From the NCBI RefSeq assembly GCF_024171815.1, contig NZ_JAMTCJ010000001.1, positions 1,240,001-1,304,000 on the forward strand: DNA of 64,000 bases. Reading direction: 5' to 3'. Under the pieces are notes generated by a model that made no database searches, was not told where the DNA came from, and was given only the letters and a program-made list of their open reading frames with translations. The translations under genes and the position numbers were made by a program. The DNA comes from Williamsia maris (GTDB taxonomy: Bacteria; Actinomycetota; Actinomycetes; Mycobacteriales; Mycobacteriaceae). This document shows positions 31,552 to 41,035 of this stretch, piece by piece (the first letter of the stretch is position 1; every line of letters starts with the position of its first letter).

Positions 31552-31581
31552 GGGTCGAGTGTGCCAGTGGGACCGGCGCGA

Positions 31582-32181
31582 TCAGCCCGGCTGCGTCGTC
31601 GCGCTCGGCGTCGGGCTCGCAGGGGCGCCCGATCCGCCGGTGTTCGCGGCACGCTTGGCGACGCGAGAGGCGGAGATCGTCCCCGACTCGTTCTTCCCGA
31701 CCACCGCGATGCGGTCTCCGACGACGAAATCCGACTGCTGCTGGGGCTTCTTCACGGTTCCGAAACGCGTGTTCTGCCCGACGGTGACCGTCACCGTCGT
31801 GCCGTTGCGCGCGGCGACCGTCCAGGAGGGTCCGTTCTCCGCGGTGATGGTTCCGATGGTGGCACCACGCGCTCGTCGCTGGGCGCCGTTCCGGCCCCTG
31901 TTCTGGTGCTTCTGGCCGCCGTCGGCGGAATGGACCTGACGGGAGTGGGCCGTCGTCGAGCGACCCTGGTCATCGTTGCCGGTGGCGGCCCAGCCGATGC
32001 TCCCGCCGACCACGCCGCCGATGACCAGCCCGGCGACGCCGGCGATGATCCCGGTGCGACGGGATCCGGAGAACCAGGTGCGCGATCCGCCGGTGGGGGG
32101 CGGCGGGGCGGTGTCAGCGGGTCGGGTGAAGCTCTCGGTCGGTTGCCGGTCGCTGTCCTGTGGTTCGTTCGGATGTCCCAT
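31582..32181 (-). CDS. Single-span membrane protein with DUF5666-like domain
   Basis: A 199-residue protein: polar, Pro-rich cytoplasmic N-terminus; one Gly-rich span (GIIAGVAGLVIGGVVGGSIGWAA, near residue 47); a basic Gln/Arg linker; then a small beta-domain of DUF5666 type (ATIGTITAENGPSWTVAARNG, FVVGDRIAVVG) and an Ala/Ser/Pro tail. The domain is thought to be an OB-like extracytoplasmic fold of unknown function. The start at 32181 fits a leaderless mRNA from a -10 box at 32194-32189; an upstream in-frame ATG at 32208 is the alternative. Confidence 0.75.
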   Translation of the reverse strand: MGHPNEPQDSDRQPTESFTRPADTAPPPPTGGSRTWFSGSRRTGIIAGVAGLVIGGVVGGSIGWAATGNDDQGRSTTAHSRQVHSADGGQKHQNRGRNGAQRRARGATIGTITAENGPSWTVAARNGTTVTVTVGQNTRFGTVKKPQQQSDFVVGDRIAVVGKNESGTISASRVAKRAANTGGSGAPASPTPSATTQPG

Positions 32182-32188
32182 GTCGGAG

Positions 32189-32194
32189 ACGCTA
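32189..32194 (-). promoter_or_regulatory. -10 box of the DUF5666-like gene (leaderless)
   Basis: TAGCGT on the minus strand ends 7 bases before the ATG at 32181, which supports that start over the one at 32208. Confidence 0.45.
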
Positions 32195-32280
32195 ATCGGC
32201 GTCGACACGTCGAGACTGAAGAAGCTCTGAAGGTGGAACCCCGGGCCCGCCGAGACGATATTCCCGATTCACGGCGTTTC

Positions 32281-32306
32281 CCCTGTCCGCGAACAGGGCT
32301 TTCTTT
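32281..32306 (+). terminator. Plus-strand hairpin plus T-run between divergent genes
   Basis: CCCTGT (32281-32286) and ACAGGG (32293-32298) enclose a six-base loop and are followed by CTTTCTTT. This is the only classic intrinsic-terminator shape noticed in the window. It points towards the ABC gene but lies just upstream of that gene's promoter, where no plus-strand gene ends. Confidence 0.5.
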
Positions 32307-32308
32307 CG

Positions 32309-32339
32309 TTGACTTCAAGTTCGCTTGATGTCTTACGCT
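32309..32339 (+). promoter_or_regulatory. SoxR/MerR-type promoter with 19-base spacer
   Basis: TTGACT (32309-32314) and TACGCT (32334-32339) are 19 bases apart. Between and overlapping them, CTTCAAGTTCGCTTGATG (32313-32330) matches 14 of 18 bases of the E. coli SoxR box CCTCAAGTTAACTTGAGG. A long spacer with a centred palindrome is typical of MerR-family activation. The ATG at 32347 sits at the predicted transcription start. Confidence 0.65.
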
Positions 32340-32346
32340 CGAACCC

Positions 32347-34254
32347 ATGAGCATGGAATCCGTCGCGTACAACTCGCTGTACCGCACGATGAGCCGGTCG
32401 GAGAAGAAGTCGCGGCTGTCGCGTGCCGAGCGCCGCGAGACGATGCGCCGGATCGGACGGTTCGCCGCGCCGCATCGGATGCGGATCGCGATCTTCCTGG
32501 TCTTCAGCATCGTCACCGCGATCCTCACCGTCGCCACCCCGATCCTCGCGGGTCGGGTGGTCAACCAGATCACCGGGAACGGGGCGACGTCGACGATCGT
32601 CTGGCTGTCGGTGCTCATCGCGATCATCGCCCTGGTCGAGGCCGGTGTCGGACTGCTGGTGCGGTGGCTGTCGGCCACCATCGGTGAGGGCCTCATCCTC
32701 GATCTGCGGCGCAAGGTCTTCGACCATGTCCAGACGATGCCGATCGCGTTCTTCATGCGCACGCGCACCGGCGCCCTGGTCAGCCGGCTCAACAACGACG
32801 TGATCGGGGCGCAGCGCGCCTTCAGCGACACCCTGTCGGGAGTGGTGTCGAACTTCGTGACGCTGATCCTGACGATGACGGTGATGCTGTTCATCTCCTG
32901 GCAGATCACCCTCCTGGCCCTGGTGCTGTTGCCGCTCTTCGTCATCCCGGCCCGACGGATGGGCAACCGGATGGCGGCGCTGTCGCGGGAGGCCGCGGAG
33001 TACAACGCGCAGATGTCGACGCAGATGACCGAGAGGTTCTCCGCACCCGGCGCCACCCTGGTCAAGCTGTTCGGCCGCCCCGACGAGGAGTCCCGCGAGT
33101 TCGCCGCGCGCGCGGCCAATGTGCGCAGCATCGGCGTGCGCCGCGCGGTCCTGCAGTCGGTGTTCGTCACCGCGTTGACACTCGTCTCGGCGCTCGCGTT
33201 GGCGTTGGTCTACGGACTCGGCGGCTACCTCGCCGTACACGGCAACCTCAACGCCGGCGCCGTGGTGTCGCTGGCGCTGTTGCTGACCCGGATGTACGCA
33301 CCACTGACCGCGCTGGCCAACGCGCGGGTCGAGATCATGAGTGCCCTGGTGAGTTTCGAGCGCGTCTTCGAGGTCACCGACCTCGTGCCGCTGATCGCCG
33401 ACAAGCCCGACGCCGGCGAGGTCCCGCCCGGCCCGATCACCATGCGCTTCGACAACGTTCGCTTCGCGTACCCGTCGGCGGACAAGGTGTCGCTGGCGTC
33501 ACTCGAAGAGGTCGCCCAGCTCGACAACCGCGGCGGCGTCGAGGTGATCCACGACGTCTCGTTCGAGGTCGCGGCCGGATCGATGGTCGCCCTGGTCGGC
33601 AGCTCCGGCGCGGGCAAGTCGACCATCGCCCAACTCGCGACGCGCCTCTACGACGTGGACGAGGGGTCGGTGTCGGTGAACGGTGTCGACGTCCGTGACG
33701 TCACGTCGGCGTCGCTGCACCGCAGCATCGGTCTGGTCACCCAGGACGGGCACCTCTTCCACGAGACGGTGCGCTCAAACCTGTTGCTGGCCAACCCGTC
33801 CGCCACCGAGGACGACATCTGGGCGGCGCTGCGACGCGCCCGTCTCGAGGACCTGGTGATGTCGTTGCCCGACCGTCTCGACACCGTCGTCGGCGAGCGC
33901 GGCTACCGACTCTCCGGCGGCGAGCGTCAGCGACTGACCATCGCGCGGCTGCTGCTCGCCGCACCGTCGGTGGTCATCCTCGACGAGGCGACCGCCCATC
34001 TCGACTCGACGTCGGAGGCGGCGGTGCAGGAGGCGTTGGCCGAGGCCCTGACCGGGCGGACCTCGATCGTCATCGCACACCGGTTGTCGACGGTCCGTGC
34101 GGCGCAGGAGATCCTGGTCATCGAGGACGGTCGCGTCGCCGAACGCGGCACGCACCTGACCCTGCTCGCCGCGGGCGGACGCTACTCCGAGCTGTACCGA
34201 ACCCAGTTCGCCGACCAGCGTGAGGTCGCGGTCGACGCCTCGGTCACGGCCTGA
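32347..34254 (+). CDS. ABC exporter, fused membrane and ATPase domains
   Basis: Half-transporter of 635 residues likely acting as a homodimer. A six-span transmembrane domain (about 50-340, beginning FLVFSIVTAILTVATPILAGRVV) is joined to an ATPase with Walker A GSSGAGKST near residue 419, signature LSGGERQR, Walker B VVILDEAT and switch His in IAHRLST. An insert between the first ATPase strands (LASLEEVAQLDNRGG) is unusual. The SoxR-like promoter suggests induction by redox-active drugs or dyes; substrate unknown. The mRNA appears leaderless. It ends 5 bases before the convergent phosphoesterase gene. Confidence 0.92.
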   Translation: MSMESVAYNSLYRTMSRSEKKSRLSRAERRETMRRIGRFAAPHRMRIAIFLVFSIVTAILTVATPILAGRVVNQITGNGATSTIVWLSVLIAIIALVEAGVGLLVRWLSATIGEGLILDLRRKVFDHVQTMPIAFFMRTRTGALVSRLNNDVIGAQRAFSDTLSGVVSNFVTLILTMTVMLFISWQITLLALVLLPLFVIPARRMGNRMAALSREAAEYNAQMSTQMTERFSAPGATLVKLFGRPDEESREFAARAANVRSIGVRRAVLQSVFVTALTLVSALALALVYGLGGYLAVHGNLNAGAVVSLALLLTRMYAPLTALANARVEIMSALVSFERVFEVTDLVPLIADKPDAGEVPPGPITMRFDNVRFAYPSADKVSLASLEEVAQLDNRGGVEVIHDVSFEVAAGSMVALVGSSGAGKSTIAQLATRLYDVDEGSVSVNGVDVRDVTSASLHRSIGLVTQDGHLFHETVRSNLLLANPSATEDDIWAALRRARLEDLVMSLPDRLDTVVGERGYRLSGGERQRLTIARLLLAAPSVVILDEATAHLDSTSEAAVQEALAEALTGRTSIVIAHRLSTVRAAQEILVIEDGRVAERGTHLTLLAAGGRYSELYRTQFADQREVAVDASVTA

Positions 34255-34259
34255 GTTCG

Positions 34260-36002
34260 CTAGTTCGGCTTGACCAGCAGTAGTTCGACGTTGTGGTCGA
34301 CCGAGGTGCCGAGACGTTTCGGGTCGTATCCGGTGTCGTTGTAGGAGAACTCGCGGTACATCGACCCCAGTCCGGTGACCGAGTGGTCGGAGTAGGCGAC
34401 CTCGTACGGCGCCGCGGACTCGATCAGCGTGCAGAACACCGACAGCGTTCCGTCTTTGTTGTCGTTCACCTCGATCACCCGCGCGTTCTGCGGGAAGTCG
34501 ATGTGCGACGCGGTGTTGATCTCCCAGAAGCTCTGTGCCGCAGTCCGTCCACGATGCGGGGTGATCTTGTTCTCGTGGGTGTGCCCGTTGACCCAGGCGA
34601 CGACGTTCGGGAACCGGTGGAAGAAGTCGAGCAGCTGCGCGCCGGTGTTGCGGCGCTCGAACGGGTGCTCCGGATCGGGGATGGGCAGACCCATGGTGTC
34701 GCTGGTGTGGTGACTGAACGCGACGAACAGCGTGTCGTCGGCCTCGTGGGTGACGAGCTTGCCCGAACGGTCGTGGTATTTCCGCGACCCGGCGATGATC
34801 AGCTTCTCCATCCAGTCGAGCTGGACCTGGCCTATCGACCCGTCGGTGAGGCCGGCGTGGTTGGTGGTGTCCATCGAGATGCCGATGACACCGGGCGCGA
34901 TCTGGAACGAGTAATAGGTGATGCCCGACTGCGGTGCGTGCGAGGCGAATCCGTGTCCGACGGGGCCGGGTCCGGTGTAGCGCGGTCGGAAGTGCTCGGC
35001 CATGTACTGCCGCGGGGTGAACGGCGCACGCCGCGCGTCGGGGGTGACGCGACGGATCGGACCGGTCTGCACCTGCTCGGCCAACACCTTCGCCACCGAC
35101 CCCGGGGCCGTGTTGTACGCGGTCGCGACGCGATCGATGGCGGCCTGATTCTTCGGGACGTCGAGTTTGATGTTCCCGGTGTAGAGCGCGTCGATGAACC
35201 CGATCCCGCTGGGGACGACCCCCGAGACGCTGTCGTCGTGGTTGCCGAAGACGCTGAACCAGCGCGTGTCGAGGCCGGGACTGCTGATCGGCTTGATGCT
35301 CGACGACAGCAGGCCGGGGATCTGCGGGAAGCCCTTCTGCTTGTAGATGTCGTCGACCGACGACTCCGGCTGCCAGTACAGCGTCGATCCCCAGACCTGC
35401 ACGCCCTCATAGCGGTTCAGGTCGCCGGTGGACTGCTGCAGCGACCCACCGCTGAACAGGGTCAGGAACCAGTCCAGCTCCGCGAACTCGTGGTTGTCGG
35501 TGTTGTCGCCCGTCGACACGACGCAGTCGAACGCGCGCCCGTTGAACGGGGCCGATCCTAGGGCGTTGATCCGCTCGATCAGGGTCACCGTCGCGGCAGC
35601 GCCGAGCTTCTCGTGCGGACGGAACGCCGACCCGTTCTGCGGGTGGATGAACTCGAGGCGCACCGGGCTCTCCGCGTCCACCATGTGGATGTCGGTGGTC
35701 TGCACGATCGACGCGAGTCCGATGCGGCGGTCGTCCCGGCCCGCCTTTGCCGCCGCGAGCTCGGAGCGGACGATGAGCGGCCAGCCGGCGCCTGCGGTCA
35801 GACGGCGGTACTGCCGGACACCGGTCGACGCGGGCGTACCGACGGCCTCCAGCGTGGTCCCGGCGATCGACACCGCCCGTGCACCGACCGCGGGGTCGGC
35901 GTAGGCGAGCGGCGCGGCCTTCGAGGTGGCGGCGCCCACGGCGGCAGCGGCGCCCAGGGCACCCGCGCCCTTGAACAGGGTCCGACGGTCGAACTCGGTC
36001 AT
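34260..36002 (-). CDS. Tat-exported metallophosphoesterase (TIGR03767-like)
   Basis: Secreted calcineurin-like phosphoesterase of 580 residues. A twin-arginine signal is seen at the N-terminus (DRRTLFKGAGALGAAAAVG, cleaved near AYA). Metal-binding motifs occur in order: TTDIHMVD, STGDNTDN near residue 150, FGNHDDS near 250, a His in AFSHHTS near 440 and NGHTHEN near 478. It resembles the actinobacterial TIGR03767 family. Substrate unknown; a phosphate-scavenging role is possible. The start at 36002 is supported by GGAG and by the signal peptide directly following; the frame is open to 36047. Confidence 0.88.
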   Translation of the reverse strand: MTEFDRRTLFKGAGALGAAAAVGAATSKAAPLAYADPAVGARAVSIAGTTLEAVGTPASTGVRQYRRLTAGAGWPLIVRSELAAAKAGRDDRRIGLASIVQTTDIHMVDAESPVRLEFIHPQNGSAFRPHEKLGAAATVTLIERINALGSAPFNGRAFDCVVSTGDNTDNHEFAELDWFLTLFSGGSLQQSTGDLNRYEGVQVWGSTLYWQPESSVDDIYKQKGFPQIPGLLSSSIKPISSPGLDTRWFSVFGNHDDSVSGVVPSGIGFIDALYTGNIKLDVPKNQAAIDRVATAYNTAPGSVAKVLAEQVQTGPIRRVTPDARRAPFTPRQYMAEHFRPRYTGPGPVGHGFASHAPQSGITYYSFQIAPGVIGISMDTTNHAGLTDGSIGQVQLDWMEKLIIAGSRKYHDRSGKLVTHEADDTLFVAFSHHTSDTMGLPIPDPEHPFERRNTGAQLLDFFHRFPNVVAWVNGHTHENKITPHRGRTAAQSFWEINTASHIDFPQNARVIEVNDNKDGTLSVFCTLIESAAPYEVAYSDHSVTGLGSMYREFSYNDTGYDPKRLGTSVDHNVELLLVKPN

Positions 36003-36131
36003 CTCGGGTCTCCATCGCCGTGCAGACGGCCTCGCCTGCGTCACCACACGAACTCGTGCGCTACGAATCTTGCCTCAGTCCCGCGTCCCGGCCGCACACA
36101 TCATCAACAATTCATCATCGGCAACGACCGG

Positions 36132-36716
36132 TCACGGGGTCTTCGCGACGCCCAGACCGGCGATGAGGACGTCGACCATGCGGAGCGGGTCGTACCGCGG
36201 ATCGCTGCTCCCGCCGATACAGAGGTTGCCGACGGCCCGCATCAGCTCGAGGGGGCGCACGTCGGATCGGATCTCCTCGGCCCGCACGGCCGCGTCGAGG
36301 ATGTCGGCGCACACCGGGACGAGGTTGTCGAGGAAGTAGGAGTGCAGGGTCTCGAAGGTCGGGTCGGTGGACTGCAGTGCCTCGGCCAGCCCGTGCTTGG
36401 TCACCAGGAAGTCGACGAACAGGTCGATCCAGGACGCCAGCGCCGCGTGCGGCGAGGTGTGCTGCGCCAGCAGGACCGGGCCGGCCTGTGCGCAGGCGTC
36501 CACCTGGTGCCGGTAGACGGCGACGATGAGGTCGGCGCGCGTCGGGAAGTGCCGGTAGATGGTGCCCACTCCCACCCCGGCGGCGGCGGCGATCTCGCGG
36601 ACCGGCACCGCGACGCCCGAGGTGACGAAGGCCGCGGCCGCCGCGTCGAGAAGGGTCTCGGCATTGCGCCGCGCGTCGGCCCGTTTACGCGGGGTCGGGA
36701 GATCAGCATCGCCCAC
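36132..36716 (-). CDS. TetR-family transcriptional regulator
   Basis: A 194-residue regulator with helix-turn-helix VPVREIAAAAGVGVGTIYRHFPTRADLIVAVY after a basic arm (TPRKRADARRNAE). The start is GTG 36716 with GGAGAG seven bases upstream; the longer frame to 37115 runs through the operator and the neighbouring gene and is not used. It is divergent from an aldo-keto reductase gene with a double palindromic operator between, so it probably represses both genes. A hydrophobic or aldehyde-type inducer is possible but not shown. Confidence 0.92.
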   Translation of the reverse strand: MGDADLPTPRKRADARRNAETLLDAAAAAFVTSGVAVPVREIAAAAGVGVGTIYRHFPTRADLIVAVYRHQVDACAQAGPVLLAQHTSPHAALASWIDLFVDFLVTKHGLAEALQSTDPTFETLHSYFLDNLVPVCADILDAAVRAEEIRSDVRPLELMRAVGNLCIGGSSDPRYDPLRMVDVLIAGLGVAKTP

Positions 36717-36736
36717 GGCCGCACTCTCCTCTCGAC

Positions 36737-36784
36737 AAGCGGAACGCTGTTCCGTATGTTGGATACCGGAACAGCGTTCCGCTT
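36737..36784. promoter_or_regulatory. Double palindromic TetR operator
   Basis: GGAACGCTGTTCC (36741-36753) and GGAACAGCGTTCC (36768-36780) are each palindromic and together form one larger inverted repeat from AAGCGGAAC to GTTCCGCTT. Centres are 27 bases apart. It covers the promoter region of both the TetR gene and the aldo-keto reductase gene. Confidence 0.8.
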
Positions 36785-36813
36785 CACTCACGGTATCCCA
36801 GGGAGGACCCCAC

Positions 36814-37833
36814 ATGAAGTACCGCACTCTCGGCCGCACCGGCGTCCAGGTCAGCACCCTCGCGCTCGGCGCCATGAACTTCGGAGCCATCGGCCGCACC
36901 ACCCAGGACGACGCCACCGCGATCGTCGACGCCGCGCTCGACGGTGGCATCAACATCATCGACACCGCGGACATGTACAGCGGGGGCGAGTCCGAGGAGA
37001 TGGTCGGCAAGGCCATCGCGGGCCGCCGCGACGACATCGTGTTGGCCACGAAGGTCTTCAACCCGATGAGCGACGAGCGCAACCACCAGGGCAGCTCGCG
37101 CCGCTGGATCGTCACCGAACTCGAGAACAGCCTGCGCCGACTCGGCGTCGACCACGTCGATCTCTATCAGATCCACCGGTGGGATCCGAGGACCAGCGAC
37201 GAGGAGACCCTCTCGGCGCTGACCGACCTGCAGCGGGCGGGCAAGATCCGCTACTTCGGCTCGTCGACGTACCCCGCCTACCGCATCGTGCAGGCGGAGT
37301 GGGCCGCGCGCGAGAACCACCTGAGCCGCTTCGTCACCGAACAGCCGCCGTACTCGATCCTGCAGCGCGGCATCGAGTCCCACGTACTGCCGGTCACCGA
37401 GCAGTACGGCATGGGCGTGCTGGTGTGGAGCCCGCTGGCCGGCGGGTTCCTCTCGGGTGCGATCCGCGCGGGACAGGAGAACACCTCCAACCGCGCGACG
37501 CTGATGCCGGAGCGATTCGGTCCGGACGCCCCGGCGAACAAGGCCAAGATCGAGGCCGTCGAGAAGCTCGTCACCCTGGCCGACGAGTCCGGGCTCACCC
37601 TGATCCAGCTCGCGCTCGGGTTCGTCACCGCCCATCCCGGCGTGACGAGCGCGATCATCGGACCGCGCACGCTCGAGCACCTGCACTCCCAGATCGCCGC
37701 CGGCGACACCGAGTTGTCGGCGGACGTCCTCGACGCCATCGACGAGATCGTCGCCCCCGGAGTCGATCTGGCCCCCGAGGAGAAGTTCGACACCCCGCCC
37801 GCACTGCTCGACGCCTCGCTGCGACGGCGCTGA
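36814..37833 (+). CDS. Aldo-keto reductase
   Basis: NADPH-dependent oxidoreductase, 339 residues, (beta/alpha)8 barrel. The tetrad is visible: Asp in DTADMYSGGESEE (with Tyr near residue 55), Lys in LATKVF near 83, and His in LYQIHRWD near 116. The cofactor-binding end has SAIIGPRTLEHLHSQ. The family resembles AKR11/YajO-type general reductases. GGGAGGA lies six bases before the ATG at 36814. Likely derepressed with the divergent TetR gene; natural substrate unknown. Confidence 0.93.
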   Translation: MKYRTLGRTGVQVSTLALGAMNFGAIGRTTQDDATAIVDAALDGGINIIDTADMYSGGESEEMVGKAIAGRRDDIVLATKVFNPMSDERNHQGSSRRWIVTELENSLRRLGVDHVDLYQIHRWDPRTSDEETLSALTDLQRAGKIRYFGSSTYPAYRIVQAEWAARENHLSRFVTEQPPYSILQRGIESHVLPVTEQYGMGVLVWSPLAGGFLSGAIRAGQENTSNRATLMPERFGPDAPANKAKIEAVEKLVTLADESGLTLIQLALGFVTAHPGVTSAIIGPRTLEHLHSQIAAGDTELSADVLDAIDEIVAPGVDLAPEEKFDTPPALLDASLRRR

Positions 37834-37923
37834 GATCCACGCGTCCGACGTGAACGCGCGTTCACCGTTCCGACGCGCGCCCAGATTGACGCGCGCCTGA
37901 ACGGAAGACGCGCGTTCACGCCG
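37834..37923. repeat. Short palindromic repeats at a convergent junction
   Basis: The 90 bases between the aldo-keto reductase and the next convergent gene contain a perfect 16-base palindrome GTGAACGCGCGTTCAC (37851-37866). Further GACGCGCG units follow, ending with ACGCGCGTTCACG (37908-37920), which is inverse to the first. A hairpin joining the two ends is possible. No gene is seen. Confidence 0.7.
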
Positions 37924-38262
37924 CTAGGAGCTGATGCGCGCCTGGGCCACGAGTTCGGCGGCCTTGGCCAGCGTCAGCCCCTTGTCGGCACGTCGGAGCG
38001 TGCGGATCTGGGTGAGCTCACCGTGGATCGGTTCGATGACCGCACGCACCTCGTCGACGGTCCAGTCGCGCGGCTTGGGCGTCGGCTTGAGTCGGACGAA
38101 CACGACCCCCAGGTTCACCGCGATGACGATGATGCCGATGGCGAGCCACGCCCACCGCTTCTCGTCCCACCAGCCGACCATCAGATAACCGACGCAGCCG
38201 ATCAGGATGATCGACCCGATCAGGGTCAGGATCTTCGAGAACGTGCGCATGCCCTGCTCCAT
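37924..38262 (-). CDS. Two-span membrane protein of unknown function
   Basis: A 112-residue protein with two close hydrophobic helices (ILTLIGSIILIGCVGYLMVGW and WLAIGIIVIAVNLGVVFV) and a charged cytoplasmic C-terminus (VDEVRAVIEPIHGELTQIRTLRRADKG...). No named family is recognised. The ATG at 38262 lies 7 bases after a TAAGCT box (38275-38270) and may be leaderless; a second ATG at 38250 with GGAG upstream is equally possible. Confidence 0.72.
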   Translation of the reverse strand: MEQGMRTFSKILTLIGSIILIGCVGYLMVGWWDEKRWAWLAIGIIVIAVNLGVVFVRLKPTPKPRDWTVDEVRAVIEPIHGELTQIRTLRRADKGLTLAKAAELVAQARISS

Positions 38263-38269
38263 GGGCGCC

Positions 38270-38275
38270 AGCTTA
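38270..38275 (-). promoter_or_regulatory. -10 box of the two-span membrane protein (leaderless)
   Basis: TAAGCT on the minus strand, 7 bases, then ATG 38262. Confidence 0.4.
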
Positions 38276-38298
38276 ACGAATGCCGTTTTGTCCGATGC

Positions 38299-39483
<1,185 letters not shown>

Positions 39484-39566
39484 GTACGTGACTCCTTCAC
39501 TTGTGCGACAGATGCGTCGCGTCGCGTTCTCCACACTATCCCCGGCGGGAAGGGAGGACGATGGAC

Positions 39567-39746
39567 ATGGTGAACCGACAATCGAACCCCGGCGATCGCG
39601 AATCCAAGCCCTGCGAGGTGTGCGGACGTCCCTTCACCAACCGCAAGCGGTGGAGCGGTCGCGGTCAGTGGGACGAGGTCCGCTACTGCTCACAGAGGTG
39701 CCGCGGCGAGGCCCGCCGGATCCGACGGGCCGCCGAGCGCGGGTGA
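39567..39746 (+). CDS. DUF2256-type small zinc-ribbon protein
   Basis: A 59-residue basic protein with four Cys arranged as CEVCGRPFTNRKRW and YCSQRC, the DUF2256 pattern. Probably binds one zinc; function is unknown, though in many bacteria the family neighbours photolyase/cryptochrome genes, which is not the case here. The ATG at 39567 is preferred, because the ATG at 39561 is only three bases from the GGAGG sequence. It is divergent from gcdH and its stop is 4 bases before the end of the convergent esterase gene. Confidence 0.8.
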   Translation: MVNRQSNPGDRESKPCEVCGRPFTNRKRWSGRGQWDEVRYCSQRCRGEARRIRRAAERG

Positions 39747-39750
39747 ACGC

Positions 39751-40734
39751 TCAGCCGGTCCTGCCGTGGAGCGCCTCGGCGTCGAGGTCGTCGTCCTTGG
39801 CCGCCTGCAGCGCCGACTTCACGAACCGACTGGCCAAGGCGATGGCCTCGAGCGTCTCGGGGTGCTTGCCCGAGATCGCCGGGAACGCGTGGATCTGCCA
39901 GGCGAAGCTGTGCGCGACCGCGGTGCCACCGTGCGCGTCGATCGACTCGACGAGCTCGATGATGTCGGGCTCGAGCATCTCGTCCTGCGCGCTGGTGAAC
40001 AGTGCGGGCGGGAAGGTCCTCGGCGGCATCTCGGCGATGCGACGTACGCCGTCCAGCTCGATGGGGCCCTGGTCGAACAGCGGCGCCAGCTCGGCCATCT
40101 TCGACATCGGCAGGTAGGCGTCGCTCCGACTGCTGCGGTCCGGGTTGGCGGCGAGGTCGAGGTCGAGCAACGGCGAGAACCCGACGTAGGCCGCCGGCGG
40201 TGTCAGGTCGTCGCGCAGCGCGTACTCGGTGATCTTCGCGGCGAGGAAGCCACCTGCCGAGTCGCCGGCGACCACGACGTGCCGGTAGCCGCGCTCGAGG
40301 AGCAGCTCACGGTAGGCGTAGTACGCGTCGTGGACCGACGTGCCGACACCCGCCTCGGGCAGCTGACGGTACGCCTGCGAGAACACCGGGAGGCCCGTTC
40401 CACGCGACATCCGCGCGGCGACGAGTCGATGGGTCGCGAGACCGCAGGTGATGAAAGCGCCCCCGTGGAGATAGAGGACGGCGGTGTCGGAGTCGCGGCG
40501 GCTGGGTCCCGCGGGGACGGCGAGTTCCACCGGCCGGCCCGCCAGCTCGATCTGCTCGCGGACGACCCCCCGGGGCTTGGGTCCGCGGGCGGCGGCGCGG
40601 TCGACGAGGTACAGCAACTTCATCCCGGACGGGGACAGTGGCCAAACCTTGAGCAACGGCCTGATGAACAGTCGGGAACCGAACCACATCGGTCGCGATC
40701 CACGGCTCGGGCGGTTGTGCGTGATCACCGGCAT
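39751..40734 (-). CDS. Alpha/beta-hydrolase, hormone-sensitive-lipase (GDXG) family esterase
   Basis: A 327-residue esterase. The oxyanion loop LYLHGGAF (near residue 90), nucleophile elbow VAGDSAGG (near 157), acid residue in SAQDEMLEPD and final His in WQIHAFP are all present, so it should be active. The start at 40734 has GGAGGAGG six bases upstream; an in-frame ATG at 40800 lacks this. It is divergent from the Pls-type synthetase across a 301-base gap. A role linked to that synthetase is speculative; mycolata have many such lipases. Confidence 0.92.
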   Translation of the reverse strand: MPVITHNRPSRGSRPMWFGSRLFIRPLLKVWPLSPSGMKLLYLVDRAAARGPKPRGVVREQIELAGRPVELAVPAGPSRRDSDTAVLYLHGGAFITCGLATHRLVAARMSRGTGLPVFSQAYRQLPEAGVGTSVHDAYYAYRELLLERGYRHVVVAGDSAGGFLAAKITEYALRDDLTPPAAYVGFSPLLDLDLAANPDRSSRSDAYLPMSKMAELAPLFDQGPIELDGVRRIAEMPPRTFPPALFTSAQDEMLEPDIIELVESIDAHGGTAVAHSFAWQIHAFPAISGKHPETLEAIALASRFVKSALQAAKDDDLDAEALHGRTG

Positions 40735-41035
40735 CGAATACCTCCTCCGGTGCTTTGTCGACTGGGGTGCGACCGCCGGTTTCTTGTCGGTACGCGCCAC
40801 GTCGGACGGCAGGTCCTGGCGATGAAGTGCGCCATTGGTTGATGGACCTACATCGAATGTAAAGGAAACTTACTTCACAGTCTCGCCCCCGATCCGCGTT
40901 TTGCTCCATCCGAAGGGGGCCTTCGGTGGGCGACCTCACCACCTGTGCGCAGTCGAGAGCTGCAACACTGACACCGTCCAAATGCCGCATGATCGCTTCT
41001 CGTCCGCCGTCGAACCGCGCGGAGAAAGGACGTCG
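40735..41035. other. 301-base control region between esterase and pls
   Basis: No convincing gene is seen; an open frame runs through it in the pls phase from 40835 but lacks coding features. Near the middle an AT-richer patch contains the imperfect palindrome GTAAAGGAAACTTAC (40859-40873), next to TACATT on the minus strand, a possible -10 of the esterase gene. This is the likely regulator site. AAAGGA just before 41036 is the pls SD. Confidence 0.45.
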
